Assembly: GCA_937863915.1 (NCBI GenBank)
Contig: CALMID010000153.1
Location: forward strand, 1 to 7,102
From: an uncultured Pseudomonas sp.
GTDB lineage: Bacteria > Pseudomonadota > Gammaproteobacteria > Pseudomonadales > Pseudomonadaceae
Direction of reading: 5' to 3'
Length of the DNA stretch: 7,102 nt
The notes below the pieces were generated by a model. That model saw only the letters and a program-made list of their open reading frames with translations. It was not told the DNA's origin and did no database searches. Numbering within the stretch: the first letter of the stretch is position 1; every line of letters begins with the position of its first letter. The position numbers and the translations under genes were made by a program. Of this stretch, positions 6,021 to 7,102 are shown piece after piece.

Positions 6021-7102
6021 CTAAGCGTCGGCCTGCTCCAGTGCATCCACCAGCGCCTTGAGAAAGCGCGCCGCCTCGCCACCGGTGGCCACGCGATGAT
6101 CGAAGGTCAGCGACAGCGGCAGGATCGGGTGAATCACCACCTGCCCCTGCCAGGCCACCGGCTCATCGCGAATGCCGCCAGCACCGAGGATGGCCACCTG
6201 TGGCGGCACGATCACCGGGTTGGCATAACGGCCGAACAGGGTGCCGAAGTTGGACAGGGTGAGGGTCGCGCCCATCATCTCCTGCGGCGGAATGGAGCGG
6301 GCCTTCACGTCCGCGCGCAGGCGCGCCATGCCGTCACGCAGGTCCTGGGCGCTGCGTGCGCCGACATTGCGCAGCACCGGCACGAACAGACCGTCCGGGG
6401 TGTCCACGGCAATGCCAAGGTCGACTTGTTCATGGGTTTTCAGACTCAGGCTGCGACCATCGAACCAGCTGTTGAAGATCGGCTCGGCGCGACAGGCCAC
6501 GGCAATGGCCTGGGCAATGCGCACCAGCGGGTCGCGCGCCTCGCGCCAGCGATGCAGATCAGCGTCGCCGACCAGCACCACCGGCACCACCTCGGCATGG
6601 GAGCGCGCCATGTTCAGCGCCATGCTGCGGCGCACACCGCGCAGCTTGTCGCCGCCAAAGCGGTTGTTCTGAGTCTGCGCTGCCGCCTCGACATCGGCGC
6701 GGGTCACCAGGCCATCGGCACCACTGCCGCTCAGGCTGCTCAGCTCCACGCCTAGCTGACGCGCCAGCTGACGCACGGCCGGGGTGGCGCGCGGCGCCAG
6801 GTGTTCGCGGGTCGAGGGCGCGGCGCCAATGCAGAAGCTGTCGCTACCGCTGGCGCCACCGGCGGCCAGCTCGCCGACCACCGTGCCGCTGTCACCCTCG
6901 CCCTCGTAGCCCAGCAGCGGCTCGCCGACATGCAGGATGTCACCCGGGCCGCCGAAGATTTTCGCCACCACGCCGTCATAGGGCGCGGGAATATCCACGA
7001 TGGCCTTGGCAGTTTCCACCGAGACCAACAACTGGTCGGCTTTGACCACCTCGCCAGCCTTGACGTGCCACTCGACGATCTCGGCTTCCTGCAGCCCCTC
7101 GC
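6021..7102 (-). CDS. 2-oxo acid dehydrogenase E2 acyltransferase (partial; start beyond the window)
   Basis: The C-terminal 359 residues of a dihydrolipoamide acyltransferase, the E2 core of a pyruvate- or branched-chain-type 2-oxo acid dehydrogenase complex. It passes acyl groups from E1 via lipoyl-lysine to CoA. The frame stays open to the right edge, so the GTG at 7049 is internal. Visible order: a single lipoyl domain (GLQEAEIVEWHV to about residue 65) with lipoyl lysine in VETAKA (codon 7005-7007); a Gly/Ala/Ser linker; an E3-binding domain at about 101-141 (LAPRATPAVRQLARQLGV); and a catalytic domain at about 153-359 containing LSNFGT and the active-site region DHRVATGG. The usual HRxxDG motif reads HRVATG, with Thr for Asp. 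The first part of the catalytic domain is short compared with the typical one. By remembered similarity it resembles the E2 beside leucine dehydrogenase in P. aeruginosa (PA3415). The substrate is uncertain. Confidence 0.93.
   Translation of the reverse strand, partial: EGLQEAEIVEWHVKAGEVVKADQLLVSVETAKAIVDIPAPYDGVVAKIFGGPGDILHVGEPLLGYEGEGDSGTVVGELAAGGASGSDSFCIGAAPSTREHLAPRATPAVRQLARQLGVELSSLSGSGADGLVTRADVEAAAQTQNNRFGGDKLRGVRRSMALNMARSHAEVVPVVLVGDADLHRWREARDPLVRIAQAIAVACRAEPIFNSWFDGRSLSLKTHEQVDLGIAVDTPDGLFVPVLRNVGARSAQDLRDGMARLRADVKARSIPPQEMMGATLTLSNFGTLFGRYANPVIVPPQVAILGAGGIRDEPVAWQGQVVIHPILPLSLTFDHRVATGGEAARFLKALVDALEQADA

Noticed and set aside
7047..7049. GTG as the start of the E2 gene
   Set aside because: The frame continues upstream to the window edge with typical lipoyl-domain sequence (GLQEAEIVEWHV), so the codon is internal and the gene is cut by the window.

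Overview
The window is high-GC, gene-dense bacterial DNA with short intergenic gaps and strong Shine-Dalgarno sites. It looks like a Pseudomonas or close relative. The grounds are the gene content (a CHASE4-GGDEF-EAL protein, a PAS-GGDEF protein, a membrane chemoreceptor, a LexA-controlled yebG and a 2-oxo acid dehydrogenase E2 gene) and the LexA box of gamma-proteobacterial type. From memory, P. aeruginosa also has yebG close to an E2 gene (the PA3413-PA3415 area); I could not check this alignment.

Layout. The plus strand carries four genes: a membrane-bound bifunctional c-di-GMP enzyme with CHASE4, GGDEF and EAL domains (65-2380); a 2H phosphoesterase of the 2'-5' RNA ligase family (2410-3075); a methyl-accepting chemotaxis protein with about six membrane helices and no periplasmic domain (3197-4639); and yebG (4737-5006), preceded by an almost perfectly palindromic SOS box. 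The minus strand carries a soluble PAS-GGDEF diguanylate cyclase (4994-5917), whose 3' end overlaps that of yebG by 13 bp, and the 3' part of an E2 acyltransferase gene (6021 to beyond the right edge).

How the genes work together. Two predicted c-di-GMP enzymes and one chemoreceptor lie within 6 kb, so much of the window concerns motility and lifestyle signalling. The CHASE4 protein could both make and break c-di-GMP; the PAS protein can only make it. yebG belongs to the SOS regulon and appears to have its own promoter. The E2 gene is metabolic, probably part of a branched-chain 2-oxo acid or pyruvate-type dehydrogenase operon entering from the right. It reads toward the diguanylate cyclase across a 103-nt gap with no clear terminator.

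I found no RNA gene, insertion sequence, CRISPR array, integrase or defence locus, and no strong evidence for an undescribed system. The observations most worth checking are the SOS promoter facing the convergent, overlapping diguanylate cyclase; a small hairpin that would hide the chemoreceptor ribosome binding site; the Asp-to-Thr change in the E2 active-site motif; and a 2H phosphoesterase directly downstream of a c-di-GMP enzyme.
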